Shown: positions 1 to 13,429, counted from the first letter of the stretch. The stretch is DNA of 64,000 nt from Dryococelus australis (GCA_029891345.1 CM056994.1:223773491-223837490), one strand, 5' to 3'. Numbers and translations are program-made. The notes: generated by a model from the letters alone, not told the origin.

Positions 1-60
1 ATGGAATCTTGTCAGTTTTAGTAACTCAAACAAAGGTCTTCTCGGATATATTTACGAACT

Positions 61-330
61 TCAATAACGTGTAGGACCTCCATGATTCCTGAGGCAAGCT
101 TGTATCCGACGAGAAAGGCCAACAATCTCATTTAGCATCTCCTCAGGCAAATAGTCCCATTCCTTAATTGTGGCTGTTTTTATTTCCTGAATGGCCATTG
201 GTAGTTGTGCACGGTTGGAAATCGCTCGTTCAGGGAAGAACTACACGTTCTCTATGCAGTTCTTGTCAGCGGAATTAGTGGCCAATTCATTCCTCGGATC
301 CCGTAAACAGGGATAATGCTAGACATTTTG
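61..330 (-). pseudogene. Tc1-like transposase, C-terminal remnant
   Basis: On the minus strand a reading frame ends at 61-63 with the typical Tc1 tail GGPTRY-stop. It is preceded by a helix reading IKEWDYLPEEMLNEIVGLSR and RRIQACLRN, the usual last segment of Tc1-family DDE transposases. An in-frame stop lies near 250 and no catalytic DDE residues are visible in the remnant, so this is a dead fragment whose 5' part is missing. Identification rests on the conserved tail pattern. Confidence 0.75.
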
Positions 331-365
331 TGAGCAGTGGAGAATATATTAAACATTTTGTGAAC

Positions 366-1049
366 TGTATACAGAATGCTGCAAAATTACATGCCAATAC
401 TTCGGGGTAACATTCCTCAGATCTGGGGGATGAAGAAATTTTATATGAACATAGGTCCGCAAATGCTTCATTTCGTTATTACAGCCCGTAATTTATAACG
501 TACAGTGTATGTCCCGCGGGCTGGATCATGTTAGAGCCGTGATTTGAATTCACTAAACTCCAATTAGTGGGGACATTTAAAAGCACTCGTGTATGCAACC
601 CCAGTGGACGATGTGGGCACCCGCCGTAACCGTATTGCGGCAGATTGTGAAACAATCAGGAATTTTCCAGGGATTCATCAACGCATCCGGGCGTGTGTGC
701 AATGGCGGGTTGAGGCATGTGTTCATGCTGATGGAGGCATTTTGAACTTTTCCTTTAGTGTCGATGATAAGCTTTCACAAATGTGTAACTAATTCTTGTG
801 CAGTTATTACTGTTCTAGGTGTAGTGCCATAGTGTGAGGTGTCGTATCATGTAAACGAATGCTGCGATGGCATTACATAGTAACATGATCCAGCCCGTGG
901 GCCATACACTGCATGTTATGTATTACGGGCTGTAGTGGAGAAACAAAGTATTTTCGGACCTATGTTTACATAACATTTTTTCATCCTCCAGATGTGAAGA
1001 ATGGTTCCCGAAGTATTGACATGCAATCTTGCGACATCCTGTATATTAT
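366..1049. mobile_element. Long-TIR mariner-type element, non-autonomous
   Basis: Inverted repeats of about 175 bp (roughly 366-543 and 873-1049) face each other. Both arms carry ACATAGGTCCG-type and ACAGCCCGTAAT-type blocks and end near TACAG(A/G)ATG with TA/TATA flanks. Between them lies a short mariner-type transposase remnant. The arms are clearly alignable but diverged. It is most likely an internally deleted mariner-like DNA transposon. Confidence 0.75.
585..792 (+). pseudogene. Mariner-like transposase, C-terminal fragment
   Basis: The plus-strand frame reads VYATPVDDVGTRRNRIA, then FPGIHQRIRACVQWRVEACV and DGG near its end. This is the characteristic C-terminal end of the insect mariner-type transposases that carry a 'PLDFFLWG...VYATPI' block. 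Only this terminal part survives, inside a pair of long inverted repeats. No start or catalytic core is present. Confidence 0.7.
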
Positions 1050-1982
1050 TTAATTAAGAAATTTATACTTAAATAAAAAGCGGGACGAGTTAAATAGAAC
1101 AGATTAAGATAGATTAATGACAGAAATATGTAATTGTACATAAACATAAGTTTTATGACAATTACAGAAGGTTAATCTGGGGAGTTTTTATGTTCATTAT
1201 TATATGATTCTCTAGAGTATTTAACACGTGAGCCTCGCTTTATAACCAGGTTGCAGTTCACTAAGTCCCCCCTTGCCATGAAGCCAAAGGCTGATTCTGA
1301 TGTGCGGTCGGCACGTCCATGCTTTGGTCCCTTCTGGATCATCTTGGGCTGGTGTCACATTGAGAACAGACCTCCACTTGAGAGGTCACGGTGCTGCTAT
1401 ATATTCGGGACATAACGCAGTCGTGAAGTGGTGGCAGGCATTTTTACTACATTCAGTTGCTGCTTGCAGCTGCTATAGTATTAGCGGCCAGCCCATTATC
1501 GTATCTCTAGAGTGTTACAAGATTGTGCTATGGTGGTGAATACTTGATAAGACATCTTGTTAACTAGAATATTTTGTATATTTTCACCCGTGGCTTGTGT
1601 TCTGAATTTTAGTTTGTTTTAATTAACATTTGTTGTAGTTACGATGTATAATAATATAAGTGCAGCGTATTTTTAATTGGTGGTGTATTATTAATCTAAA
1701 GTTCCTTCAGATAGGGCGCAGCAGTAGTTCTAGGCGACACATAATAATAAATATAAAATATGTGTTTGTGTTCTTTATCCACCTTCGTTATGCTGTTTCT
1801 ATTGTCTGCGTTCGCACCTTACTACTAATATTTTTGTATGGATCTTTTCGTTTGTTCTAATTTGTCTTCGTCGAACACGGTACCAATTTCTTCGCTTCCA
1901 AATATACGGCTTAAATTAACTCGCTGAAAATCACCCAATCTTGCTGCGACCATCATCTGCATTAAGATTAAAGCAGGACTTA
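1050..1982. other. No gene recognised
   Basis: AT-rich sequence. An open stretch at 1300-1539 has no recognisable domain and no splice context that supports it. Nothing else can be assigned. Confidence 0.5.
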
Positions 1983-2270
1983 TCAGAGGACGCAATGCGT
2001 CGCCACTCCTTTGTTCAGTGTTGACGTTCCTGGCACACATTGACGGTACGGCACGATGCTGAGGGTCACAGACAAACGGCGCAATGTATGTCGTGCCTCA
2101 TTCAAACGGCCACGGATGGTTATTGTTGAGACCAGCAAATTCAGTGCAGGCTCCACAGACTGCAGGATCTCTGTGGATGCTGTGCCACGTTCAGCTACAG
2201 CATGTCGGCGGATACGACGATCTACTCTATATGTAGTGCGTCTGGCAGGACCAGCACCTACTCTACGTGA
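1983..2270 (-). pseudogene. Tc1-like transposase, N-terminal remnant
   Basis: The minus-strand translation carries the Tc1 helix-turn-helix signature: RRVGAGPARRTTYRVDRRIR, then RHAVAERGTASTEI and RTIRGRL-like text (here ITIRGRLNEARHTLRR). This matches the second DNA-binding helix region of Tc1 transposases. The DDE domain is absent. A MITE (2326-2743) lies immediately beside its 5' side. Confidence 0.7.
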
Positions 2271-2325
2271 CGTAAGACTTGCGTATCCACACCTGCACAC
2301 ATCGTGTCACGCTGCGTGGCTAAAC

Positions 2326-2743
2326 GCTGTTCACGATAAAGTGAGCACTTTTAAACTCAACCTTAGAAAAAAGTCACTGATCCTACCTGCATATATTTTA
2401 ACGGACACACTGTGTGACATGCGCCCATTAAAGTTGGCAACGATGAGGGAAAAGTAGCTCGGTATCTTAACGTCGAATAAAATATGTTAGGTAACCATTT
2501 GTGAAAATTTAAATTATTTAATTAGCTTCCTGTTTTTTTAATGCAGCGAAATGCAAAAAAAAGTAAATTTTGTAAAATATTTACTATCTTAAGAATTTGA
2601 CAGTTTCACTTGAAAGACGCATGAATAAAGTGACGAGGCCCATGGAAATTTTAACTTTACATAAGACGGAAGAATACACAATGTGCATGCAAGTAGATCT
2701 TCAGCAGGGCTTTCAAAAAGCTCATTTTACCGCGAACAGTCTA
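2326..2743. mobile_element. MITE family A, copy 1
   Basis: About 418 bp with ends related by inversion: left GCTGTTCACGATAAAGTGAG, right CTCATTTTACCGCGAACAGT. The same internal blocks (TGACGAGGCCCATGG, CATATATTTTAACGG, AGGTAACCATTTGTG) recur in the copies at 19.6, 21.8, 60.2 and 61.8 kb. No coding capacity. Confidence 0.85.
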
Positions 2744-5700
2744 TACCATGAATGGCTTTACGACGAGGCGAACAATACGGCTTCGTGTAAGTTCTACCAT
2801 ACCATCCCGTTCAGATGTCTCTGGGATGGTGATATTCTTCGCGAGCACGGCACCGCGCCAGACTGACCTGCCTCTTCACACGCAGACTTCTGCCTTTCCA
2901 TCCTCTTGTATATGGCCCTTTTAAGCAGCGGATACTGGTTACTAGCGCCTCCTAGGCCTGTATCACGTGTTGTAGCGACATTTCTGTGATTTCACTTTAA
3001 CCATTTGCATGACGCAATTTGTACTGCATGCTATCTTGATTTTATTGCAAATGGATTAGACATTATGGGTTTAGCGTATTTACATGCCCAGGAGTGCATT
3101 ATTTACAATTTTGAATTGCAAGATATATTTTACAACTTTATCTAAACGGAAGTAGTCGAACTAAACACTGGTGTAAAGAGTCATGTGGAATTTTTCTGTT
3201 ACATCATGTTGGGATTCATTTGTTCCCAAAACTAATTTCACAGTGTCAGTAGTGGGTGAATTGATTCTCACTCAAATTTGTGTGCAATTAGGACGCATAT
3301 GATCAAACTCTTTTGATGTTTCAAATTACCACACGTTAGAAATTTCTTAATCTGATGCATTTTTTAATCTTGTGTAATAGTTGATAACTACCAACAGTAA
3401 TGTTTTACTGGCTTATTTGATGAATGAAATTACGGGTTTTTCTGTGTTTTAAATTTTGATTAAACCATAACTCATAATTCCTTTAAGTACTATTTTTCTC
3501 GGTATATATTTACCTTGATCCCCATTTCTTTTTGCATAGTGGTGAACCTGCGGTTCATAAATGCACTCGCCGTCATATGTCTTGCACAACTAGCCACCTG
3601 TCATTGTAGCGAACTTTGTAAAACAAACGTAATGTGTAATCCGTCTTTGTTAATTGGCTTTAATGGTTTGTATATTCATGAGCACGAGACATATAAGAAC
3701 AAATATTTTGGTTTACTTAGTTGTTTAGATTTATATTTTATCTAAATGTTACCTTAATTGGAAGACGGCAGTTTCTTTACACGGAGGCACGTTTTACTTA
3801 TCCTCCTACACATTTTTGTTCTCATGTCACTTCTCTGTTTAACTTCTCACAAATAGAGCGCATTTCCCTCTACCCTCTCAGTTATGATAAAAGAAATTGA
3901 ACTAGAGTATTTTTGAAGTAGTACAGCCGTACTGTTATTTCTAACGCAGGAAATGCCTACGTTTATTGGAATATTTGAAGCAGTGCAGAAATACACCGTT
4001 TCCTTTTATTTACTGGGCAAGGATAATGAAAAAAAAATTTTCTTTCTGCTCTTTTTTCGGCCGAGGGACGAAACGAATCCGCTTCGCGATCGCCTCTTTA
4101 TTTAGTTCAATTTCCTGATTCGAGAGAGGTATGTTCTGGACGTCCAAATATTGGCTATAAATTCCCGCGGGAGTTCGAATTGGGAAAAAAAAGTAGTATT
4201 TCATTTACTAAGATACAATAAATGTTCGTCCAAAGAAAAGTAATCTTCTCCGTTATTATATGTATTTCCAATAATAAAATCTTGGCAATAATAGAATTTA
4301 AGGAGAAAGTAGACTAAAAACCTTTTAGTCTAACTTTTAACTATATTCATATATCGAATGACAGCTATGACTGGAATATATTTATCCGAATAATTCGAAC
4401 TTATTAGGCTAACGCACTGTTAAAATTGTAGGAATCTATTAAGACGAACATACCAACCCACAGAATTATTATATTTGTGGTCTATGTTCTACTGAGTTGG
4501 TAAAATAATTTTTTAAAACCTAACTACCTACTCCTAAGTTTTAGAATGAATACAACGTGTGTTCAACCCATTTTATAATTCTTTTAATTCTATAAAGAAG
4601 ATAAATGTGAGGTGGTTCATTCTTACAAAACACAAAGTTATTGAGACTTTAATTGGAAAAGAATACAAGGAAAAATAATCATTATAGATGTGAACAGGAG
4701 AATTAGGATGTAGGAAAATCCTTAACATTAAGTACTTCAAATTGGACCACATTTAAGATGCTTCTGTTTTAGATAACCATGTCCAGTTACAAAGGACATG
4801 GTTGGGAATGCCATTGCGGATGTATTTATCGCCTTAGTTATTTGTACTTACCTGTTGTTGGAAGATATTTTCTAAGTCTGAGCTGAAATACTTTGTTTTA
4901 TCGTTGTTACTATGTTGTTCGCTGTGAAGTAACCTGTCTGAATCAGGGCGAATGAAGTCACTGCTAGTGTCGGGAATTATTATGTAGGCAGTTCAATACA
5001 CAAGCGCAGTTTCCTGTGTAGTAACTGCATATCATCGACAACCTGCGACTACGTGTTAGTCACGAATAATAAAGAGTGTATATAATATGTACAACCTGAG
5101 GTTTAAAGTGATTTTCAGGTGAAGCTGAATCACTGATTCTTTTGAATACTAACGGAAATATTTGTGATTGGACTCTTGAGTGTTTGCACAACGTGTATTT
5201 TAACTAATTCCGCAAAATCGGTAAAACCTTTCGTTTTCATCAAATTGTGCAAATAAAATAAATTATTTAATGCCATACTTACGTTTTGTATCGCGGAAGC
5301 ATATGTTTTATAAAGAAGTATTAGTAATGACCATGTCAAGATTAACGAATATGGTTAGTATATAACCGCTAGCCCTCAACATTTTGGAATTAAATTTGAA
5401 ACAAATCCGTGTATTACCTGGCCAGTTGCCAGCACTAATTACATTCAGAGAGATCGGGTGATACATCTTAGTGGATTAGCAATTTCTTTTTAACTACCGA
5501 CGAACCACAAACTCAGTTCGGTGTCCTTTACCTCTATCGTCATGGTCACTGTGACGTCACGCTCCTGTGGTTACAGCAGCTAGAGCCCCCCCCCCCCCCT
5601 CTTTTCTCCTCAGGATGACAAACATTTCTGAACAGCTAATTTCTATCGTGTAGCGAGCAATCCACAATAATCAGGCGGTGCCGTCGTACTTAGTCTCTTG

Positions 5701-6689
5701 TCTTTAACCATGTGTCGTAGAAGCGTAACTTGTGATTGTATATAATTTTATCTCTGCGAGCTCGATACGTGTTGGCGTAAAATTGCAAACTCTTAGTATG
5801 GTTCTCATATCGGCAACGCCGATATGCCATATATGTTGATCCCTAAATAACGAACAAATGGCATTTTGCGTTATTCCGAGTCCGGGGACCCAACTACTCA
5901 ATAGAAAATAAATATTTATTGTTTCTGAGGCATATTTTTCTTGCCAGAAACGCTTATCTTAATTAAGACACTTTCTTCGTGGATGACGTCACACGGCATA
6001 AGCTATCACTGCCGCTGTGACGTCAGACTTGGAATATTGCGGAACGAAATGTACGTAGCTTGAACCGAGTCTCATTTTGTCTCATGCACAGATAATCGCA
6101 ATCAAGCCGCAGGCCCGTTTCACTTTGCCGCGTCATTTATACGCATTCCCCGCTCCTGGGCTTTTTGGCCTTCACGAGAAAGTATCAATGTCATATTGGA
6201 TATTCTCCTCCATAACTTAATTTTCGGAGTCAGAATTTATATATTAAAAAAAAATAAAAAAAAAATAAAAAAAAAAAAAAGCTAGTGCAATCCACATGGA
6301 ATATATTGACAGTTATTTCGAAATCCAACTTATTTTTCTTACATGATTAGTTTTACGTCTGTAACCGTAGTCTAATATGAACTAATTATTTAATAATGTC
6401 AATCCCACATGGGAAAATCCAAGTATAACTGAAACTGTACAAATTAAAAAAAAAGTTCGTTAAGAGGTGGATGTATTGAAACAATTATCTATTTTTTTTA
6501 CTTTTGTCATAGTAAGTGTCTTCTTGGAGAGAAAAATTCGTGACAATGGGCAAATATCGTGTTTTTAAAGCTTGCGTGTGCAGTTTTCTTACGCGGCAAG
6601 AGAAAAGTACAAAGATCCGGACGAAGTTTAATATGTGGCCTTTCATCGCGTGTAATAAAATCTCGCCGTTACAGATCTAATTTGCGCAG
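2744..6689. other. Unassigned AT-rich DNA
   Basis: No gene, domain or repeat was recognised. It contains a C run at about 5587-5600, a run of A tracts at about 6246-6280, and several TGACGTCA-like CRE half-sites near 5550-6020 (GTGACGTCA), which could be chance. Short open frames at 4010-4204 and 5704-5901 show no family signature. Confidence 0.45.
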
Positions 6690-6782
6690 TGCAGCGTCAC
6701 AACGGAAACACTGCACGCCTTACGCATAGGAGCGATGAGGCGTAAGGCGTGCGTGTTAGTGTCGCCCGTATAGCTCCCTCGC
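6690..6782 (-). repeat. Dispersed GC-rich repeat D with hairpin
   Basis: Contains a perfect 13-bp stem (6713-6725 pairing with 6740-6752) around a 14-nt loop. The reverse complement aligns with 14610-14702, sharing GCCTCATCGCTCCTATGCG and GGCGACACT blocks. This makes it a dispersed repeat rather than unique sequence. Confidence 0.55.
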
Positions 6783-7079
6783 TTCTTGACCCTGGACGCG
6801 CAGCTCCATCCCACTCTATAAGTAGTCCGCTATGTCACGTCTAGCTTTAATTTTTTATGTCTGGTCATAAATTTTCATTACGAAGATTTGTAAAGGCAAT
6901 CGAAGATGGAATATACATTGGGGAGAGTGCGCATGCTTGTGCGCAGTCAGCACTCCGTGTTACGACATTTGAGGTTAGAACACTTTTTATTGAAGTAGAT
7001 GCTTGGAGATGATTCCACACTTCGTTTAACCAAGTTGAAATGAACGTAAATAATATTCAAGTTAGCGAAAGTGTTTTAT

Positions 7080-7530
7080 TCGTGTGAAATAGCAGGTCTG
7101 TTGAAAACTCAAATGTGTTCTACATTCACCGTTGCATTCAACTTTCCTGAAGTCTTGCTTAAAGTTCTACTTCCAGGATATTCCTCTGCCTTGTGCAAAC
7201 AAAACTTAACCGAGTCAAGAAAATTACAACATGAGGACAACGCACCGCATTCGTGATGATTTAGTGTAATAATATTTTGCATGGAACTGTTTCGTACTAG
7301 GCATTACCAACACGCCTGTTTTCTCACTGTTTCTATTCATATTAATTATAAATGAAATAACATCATTTACAGATTAAATAAAAGTGAAAGTTTAATTTAA
7401 CAAAAAAAATAGGTTAGTTTAATTTAAACAGAAGTGTAAAACGCTTCTGATAATGGCATATTTAGGAAATAACCAAACACGTCATACATGGGGTTAGATC
7501 TAAAAAAGTAAATGTGAAGAAACTATAAAC
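7080..7530. mobile_element. Element B, right-arm fragment
   Basis: Shares, in order, TACTTCCAGGATATTCCTC, an ACGCACCGCATTCGTG block, CTAGGCATTACCAACAC, an AAACGCTTCTGATAATG block and CAACCAAACACGTCATACATGGGG with the copy at 28434-28810. It is a terminal arm of the long-TIR element family B. Confidence 0.65.
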
Positions 7531-7549
7531 AAATGCGTTCGTTATTGTT

Positions 7550-7985
7550 GACTACGTGGCTTGTAGAGTTGTAGTGACGGTAGGCGAGTCAATGTTGCTG
7601 AGGTGTGGAAGTCGACACACAGTGCGCCTCTCCTTCAGTCTGTGGTTGAAACGCGAGCGAGGCGGCTGTGTGGCGTGCAGGCACCACACGTCTCCTGCTC
7701 GTTGCTCGTTGACGAGTCCGGGGGGGGGGAGGAGTCTACTGCGGGTTGTTAGCAGCTCCTTACCCGCATTTGCGGCGGAGATGCACGTCGCCTTCGCGGC
7801 TGCCGATAGCACGTTATTAGCCGCCCCGGCGCGCGGCTGTGTTTACACGCGCTCGAATTGCATCCCCGGCCAATCCGCCGATATTGCTTCCTCGAGCCGA
7901 GTTCCAGGTGTACCTCACTGCCTGCCACGTGGGCTCGGCGCCGGTCGTCAGCCAAGTCTCCAACTAGACTCAATAATTCGTTAGA
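7550..7985. other. GC-rich CpG-dense island
   Basis: A stretch much richer in G, C and CpG than its surroundings. It includes a G run near 7722-7730 and GGCGCGCGGCTGTG near 7830. Open frames exist on both strands (7556-7984 plus, 7552-7812 minus), but overlapping opposite-strand frames are expected in GC-rich DNA and none shows a domain. It could be a promoter or first-exon CpG island, or repeat-derived. Confidence 0.35.
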
Positions 7986-8280
7986 CTTTCTCCAACGCCG
8001 AAGCCGGTCGCACTGAAACGAAAGGAAAATAAATAACACCACGCATATTGTAACACAATCTCGCCAAAATTCGTGCAAAATGAATTTGCCATATAAAAAT
8101 GCAATATTTATCAGAAAAATGAAGACAACATTTTTTTCCCAGCGTAAACTATGCAAAATAGACAACACAGTAAGTATAATGATAAGAGCACTCAACAACG
8201 GACTGAAAACGCAATATCTATCTCAGTACGAACCACTCAGTTGCCAGTTTATAAAACGACGTGAATTTATTTGGCTTGGC

Positions 8281-8805
8281 TACTAAGATATATATATATA
8301 TTTTAATACATATATATTTTTTTAATACATATATATTTAAAATACTTGTATACATATATTTAAAAAGTATAAGTATTTTAAATATATATGTATACATATA
8401 TTTTAAAAATACATATATTAAATATATATTTAAAAAAAATACACATTATATATAGTTTCTTAATATTATATATATTTAAGAATACGTGTATATTTTTTAC
8501 ACATATATATTTAATATATATATTAAAATACATATATTAAAAAATTATATATCAAAAAAATATATATTAAAAAAATATATTTATAAAAAAATATATATAT
8601 ATTAAAAAATATACTTTAAAAATATATAAATATATATTAAAATATATGTAAAAAATTTTAAAAATATGTACATATCTAAAAAATATATGCATATATTTAA
8701 ATATATTGAGAAATATGTATATTTATATAATATATTTTAAAAAAATATTTTTTTCTTTATATATATATATATATATTTAAATACACACATATATATTTTA
8801 AAACA
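8281..8805. repeat. AT-only low-complexity tract
   Basis: About 525 bp composed almost entirely of A and T, built from degenerate ATATATTTAAAA and ACATATATATTT units. The short open frame across it is a low-complexity artefact. Confidence 0.85.
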
Positions 8806-11800
8806 CCAAATCACCTAGTTAAACCTGACATGCATGTATTAGACTTAATTATTAGTGTTACTTCTTTTAACCACACTGTAAAGAAACACTAGCTATATTG
8901 TATAATAGAAATATATTTAAAAACACACGGGGTATTAGTACTGTTAATTTTTTTAATGCCTGAATCCTTTGACGAATAGTAACCGAAATCTTTAAAAATA
9001 TAAATAAATCTTCCACATACCTTAAAAAACACGTGTAAATTTTTCAAATCCCCATGAAATTACAAGCATTCTTGTTTCTTTGTCTACCATCTTGCACTCG
9101 CTCACTACCGGCCCAAGCTCGTTGTTTAGACGGACGTATGAAAATTGTTGAATTTACCATGTCAAAATAGTTCGGCAAATATACAGTTGATTTAAATCAG
9201 TCGTTTTGCAAAAGCAAGCATGTGCAGGCATTTTAAAAATAAATATATATGTTTTTTGTAAAATTGATATATATATATACACACACAAAGAGAGAGAGAG
9301 AGAGAGAGTTAAGCATACCATACATGAAAAATATGGTATAGTCAGCCAAACATCCGTTTGATTTGAGAAAACACACCAACAAAATTATTCGTTCAGAACA
9401 AAAGAAAATCACTATATTTACTTCAACAATCCAGTGTTTGATTAAACAATAGTTGGTTTGAAATAGCAAAATAAATGTAAACATTATTTATTTGGTTGTT
9501 TAGACAATTCCTTTTCCTCAATGTAGATATTCACTTAAGATAAATAATATATGTTATAAACGGTAAAGAAAGCTCTCAAATTGAAATAAGTAATGTTGTG
9601 AACTAAGTTTCAAGTCAGTGGCTATCTTCACATCTCTAAATACAACCCACAGTTGTTACCATATTGCCATGCATAGTCGCCAACTTTATACTCGGCACAA
9701 AACGCATGGGGCGGTCATAGCATCATTGTACACTTTGCAATCTAAATTAAATTTAATAGTTACAATTAGCGAAATGCTGTTGACCGAGAATGGAATTATT
9801 CTGCGCCTGCCAGGGGGCGAATCAGTGGATACACTTGGAATCAATGCCGCGTAACAGTTAAATTTGCTTAAAATAAAATATATCAGCAACCAATAAGGGA
9901 AAGTGAATTAATCTGAGTAGCCGGTGATTATTAAGGGATTACAATGGCACATTTTCCCAGCGATATTGAGTCAGAATTTTCGTGTTACCAAAACAGCTAA
10001 CACTGACTGGTTTTTATTTTATTGCAATACTTTTCAGTTAAATTTTACTATAGTATATTTGTATGTCATGTCGTGAATTCTCTGCGACTTACAACAAAGT
10101 TTTACACTGACGTACGTCCAAGCTAATGGTTCCGTTAACCCCTTACCGCCATCACGAGTATTATTCGAATATCATAGTAATATTTTCCTTCTACAGCATG
10201 GTCACCGGGGGAAAAAATCTGCATGTAAAAAATATATTTTAACTTGACCCGAACCTGGTGTACACCCGGTTAAGCTGGCAGCATACATCAGAAAGTAGTT
10301 AAGAGATTTAAAGTTTTATTACAAGTGCAGCAAGTACGGTTGTTGCCTCACTTGGGATGCATTTTCTATAAACAACATCGAGGCTTCGAATTTTTGAAGT
10401 GTTTGGTGGGTCTGCCTCACCTCCACTGTACGGAAGGCAGAGGAAAACCACGGAAGAGTCAGTTTGTGTTGCCTTGGGCGCGTCACAATTTCCATCAATG
10501 AACCGTTGCCTGGGTCTCCGACCATAGAATAAGATGAGGCAAAGCAATTTCCCAGCACTGACACACCCAATTGCCAATTAAACTGTCAAAATGACACAGT
10601 CAGCTGTGATGCACGTGCTAGTTTACTTTTAGTTTCTGAACAGTGCCCCCCTTTCACATGAATAAATATATATTTTTGCTAACTTGAGTATTGTTTAGTT
10701 GAATTTAACCTGCGTAGGTCATATGAAGTGTAAAAAACGTTTAAGAGCACTTTCTCGCACAAACAGTGTTATAACTTCAAATCCTATCCACGTGCAGGGC
10801 TATACAATTAGTAGCCAGCCCAGGGGCCTCATGCGGCCCTTCCAGGCTCTTCAGACTGCCCTAGAGGGCCAAATATTTTATCTGATATTCCTTTATGATA
10901 TGTGTACCTTTGAAAGCAATAAACAAGTTTAACGTCAATTGTAACTATCACTAGCGTAAAACTTGTAATAAAATTATTATGTTTTTTTTATCTATTGCAT
11001 CGTTACGTAAGTGAGCTAACAACGTATCAGTGAGCCACGGCTTTGTAATGAGCGTTGCCCTTCCAGAATCGTAATTATTTTTTAATGGCGCGACGGGAAA
11101 ACTTTTGGAACACTGTGATTGGTTACTGCGCAGCTTACATGTACACTCGATTGCATATTTTCCTCTACAGTTCCAGCTAGTTTTAGGCTCTCAGCTTTAT
11201 TATCAGTGTGTAAATTAGCGACAACCGGAAAATATTTGTGTTTCGTGTACTTCAAACTTAAACATTGCCATAGTGACATTTTTCTAACAGCTTACGAATC
11301 GTAGTGTTATAAATATAGCAATTTTTGTATATTAATATATCGCCATTAATACTTAAGATTTGAGGGTTGATTTGATGGCGTGAGCAACTCAGATGAATGT
11401 GGAATAACAGAGCGTTAGAGAGTAATATTAAAAAATATTATGACGTATTGGTCGGAAGAATATAACCGTTTTTAGAGTATTTAATCGGGGAAGCTGTTAT
11501 GTGGCAATGTTTTATAGTTAACTACGGTAATAATCTCCCAGTGAGCCATATTAGTGTCTGTGATTAGAATTCCACCTTAAAATGGTTGCCGAAGGCTAAT
11601 GAAGTATAAGCGGATGCAATAATCGGGACATCGGGCTTCTTGACAGCATCTTGGTCCATCTTGCTCGGCCAACTTCGCGTCGTTAAGAAAAAAGAAAATC
11701 CGCGCGAGGGAATATCGCGCAATCGTGATCTGGTTCTTGGGCTGACGGAGTGGATTCTTGTTGTTATCCCTAACAGTGGCTCGGGAAAGAGTGTCCTGAT

Positions 11801-13429
11801 TACTGCAATATGCTGCCCACTGGCTCGGTTACAATCTTATGTGTGATGGCGCGTTCAGGCAGGCCGCCAAAACTAAGGCCTGCCCACGCGATCATAACAA
11901 TAGAGTCCATGGTAATGTTAATCTTTATACGTGACTGAAGGATGCGTTATCTGAGAGAAGTAAGCAAGCGGGGATCTCAGAAATGTTTATGTAACAGTGA
12001 ACAAGCAATATTCATCTGCGTTTGCCTGATAAATGTAATAACGGCATGAGAGCGTCGCCTCCGGATTAAATTTGCTTTACTGAAGACAAGTATTTATTCC
12101 TGTCTGAAGCTCACTGTTGTGTGAGGTTGGCAAAGGGGGGGGGGGAGGGGTATTTGGTGTGAATAACTTACCTTGTTGATGTGTCCGAGAAGAACTGGCT
12201 GGTACTGCGCAAATATGAGTACAATTTCCGCATTAGTATAGTTAGTAATGCTGGTTTCTACGGCGTCACTGTGATGCAAATCACACATTTGTTTGCAGTT
12301 GAAATATAAACTTGAGCGTTACCGTTGATAGGAAGCAGTGTTGTGTGAGAATCCCTTGGAAATAACACGTACTTGCGACATGCCAATGTTAGATGGTCTG
12401 TGCATGTGGAGCAGGCCGAAGATTTAGTAACAGTGTGGCTGTGAGTCGGCCAGGGTAAAATTTATTAGGTATTTCGTGTTATGCCCTGAGCCTGTATCAG
12501 GTTAACACGAGAGTGCTTCGGTCGGCTGAGTAAGCTTATGGAGTGAAAACTCAGCGTTTGTGGGCCTCGCCCCTTTCCTCTGCTTGAACTAGAACTAGGC
12601 CCGTTGAAAAGTAATTTTAAAACGGCGAGGCAGAACAAAGACATCGCCTGACGAAGACACCCTGATTTTTTATCCGATCCTCTTCGTTCTGAATGAGATA
12701 TGATTTGGCCTCGAAGATCCAATGTAAATTTGTAAGCCTGCAGAATGAAGCCCATGCATGACATAAACATTTAGAGTTTGTTCTACGCACTAGGAATATG
12801 AGTAAAAAAAAAACTGTAGTTTTTTTGACATGCTGTTATAGTGCAAGGCGAAGAGATTTGTTAACGAGGGGAAAGGGAAGGTGTCCTTACGGCAGTTTGT
12901 AATTCGTTTATTCTCCGAGGGTAAGCGAAATAGTTCTCAATTGACTCAGCCCGTCGCCCCTTGCGTCCGTCTGGGTAGGTAGCCCAGTGTGTCGTGCTGT
13001 TGAGCTGGTTGCAGTACCTCCAGTGAGACACAAAGGATGAACCAGCGACCAGTAAACAAATTGCTGTAAGCAAAGGACGTGCCCATCATGGAGGTTCCAA
13101 AGACTTGCACATGCTCACACAGCTGGCGGGCCAGGAGCTTATTGCTTCTCTACTGCTTGTGTTCCCGCCATCATAGTTGCCTCGCAACTATTGTTACTTT
13201 TCCAAGCTTTATTCAACCAGCCTAATAGGTCAGAACAGAGAGATGTTATCACACTTAGAAGTTTTAATTTGTCAGAATGTACTTCAAGGGCAGATACAAG
13301 AGGAAGGGTGCTGTGGGAGCTTGAGTTCCTCCCTGGTGCTTGATTTTACTCTAGATAAAAATATATTATTGTAGAAACAAGTTACATTATTAATAATACA
13401 GCATTAATAGCACGATATTGCTCCACCTC
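8806..13429. other. Unassigned DNA
   Basis: No gene recognised. A GA/CA microsatellite sits at about 9277-9308, preceded by a short AT run. Short open frames at 9618-9854, 10308-10577, 11640-11846 and 12465-12770 lack family signatures or splice support. A G run at about 12136-12147 is the only other feature. Confidence 0.45.

Noticed and set aside
2056-2457. Plus-strand open frame of 133 codons
   Set aside because: It is the antisense of the Tc1 N-terminal remnant (1983-2270) and then runs into MITE A. No independent domain.
7556-7984. 142-codon plus-strand frame as a protein gene
   Set aside because: GC-rich DNA with overlapping frames on the other strand, no recognisable domain, no splice partners.
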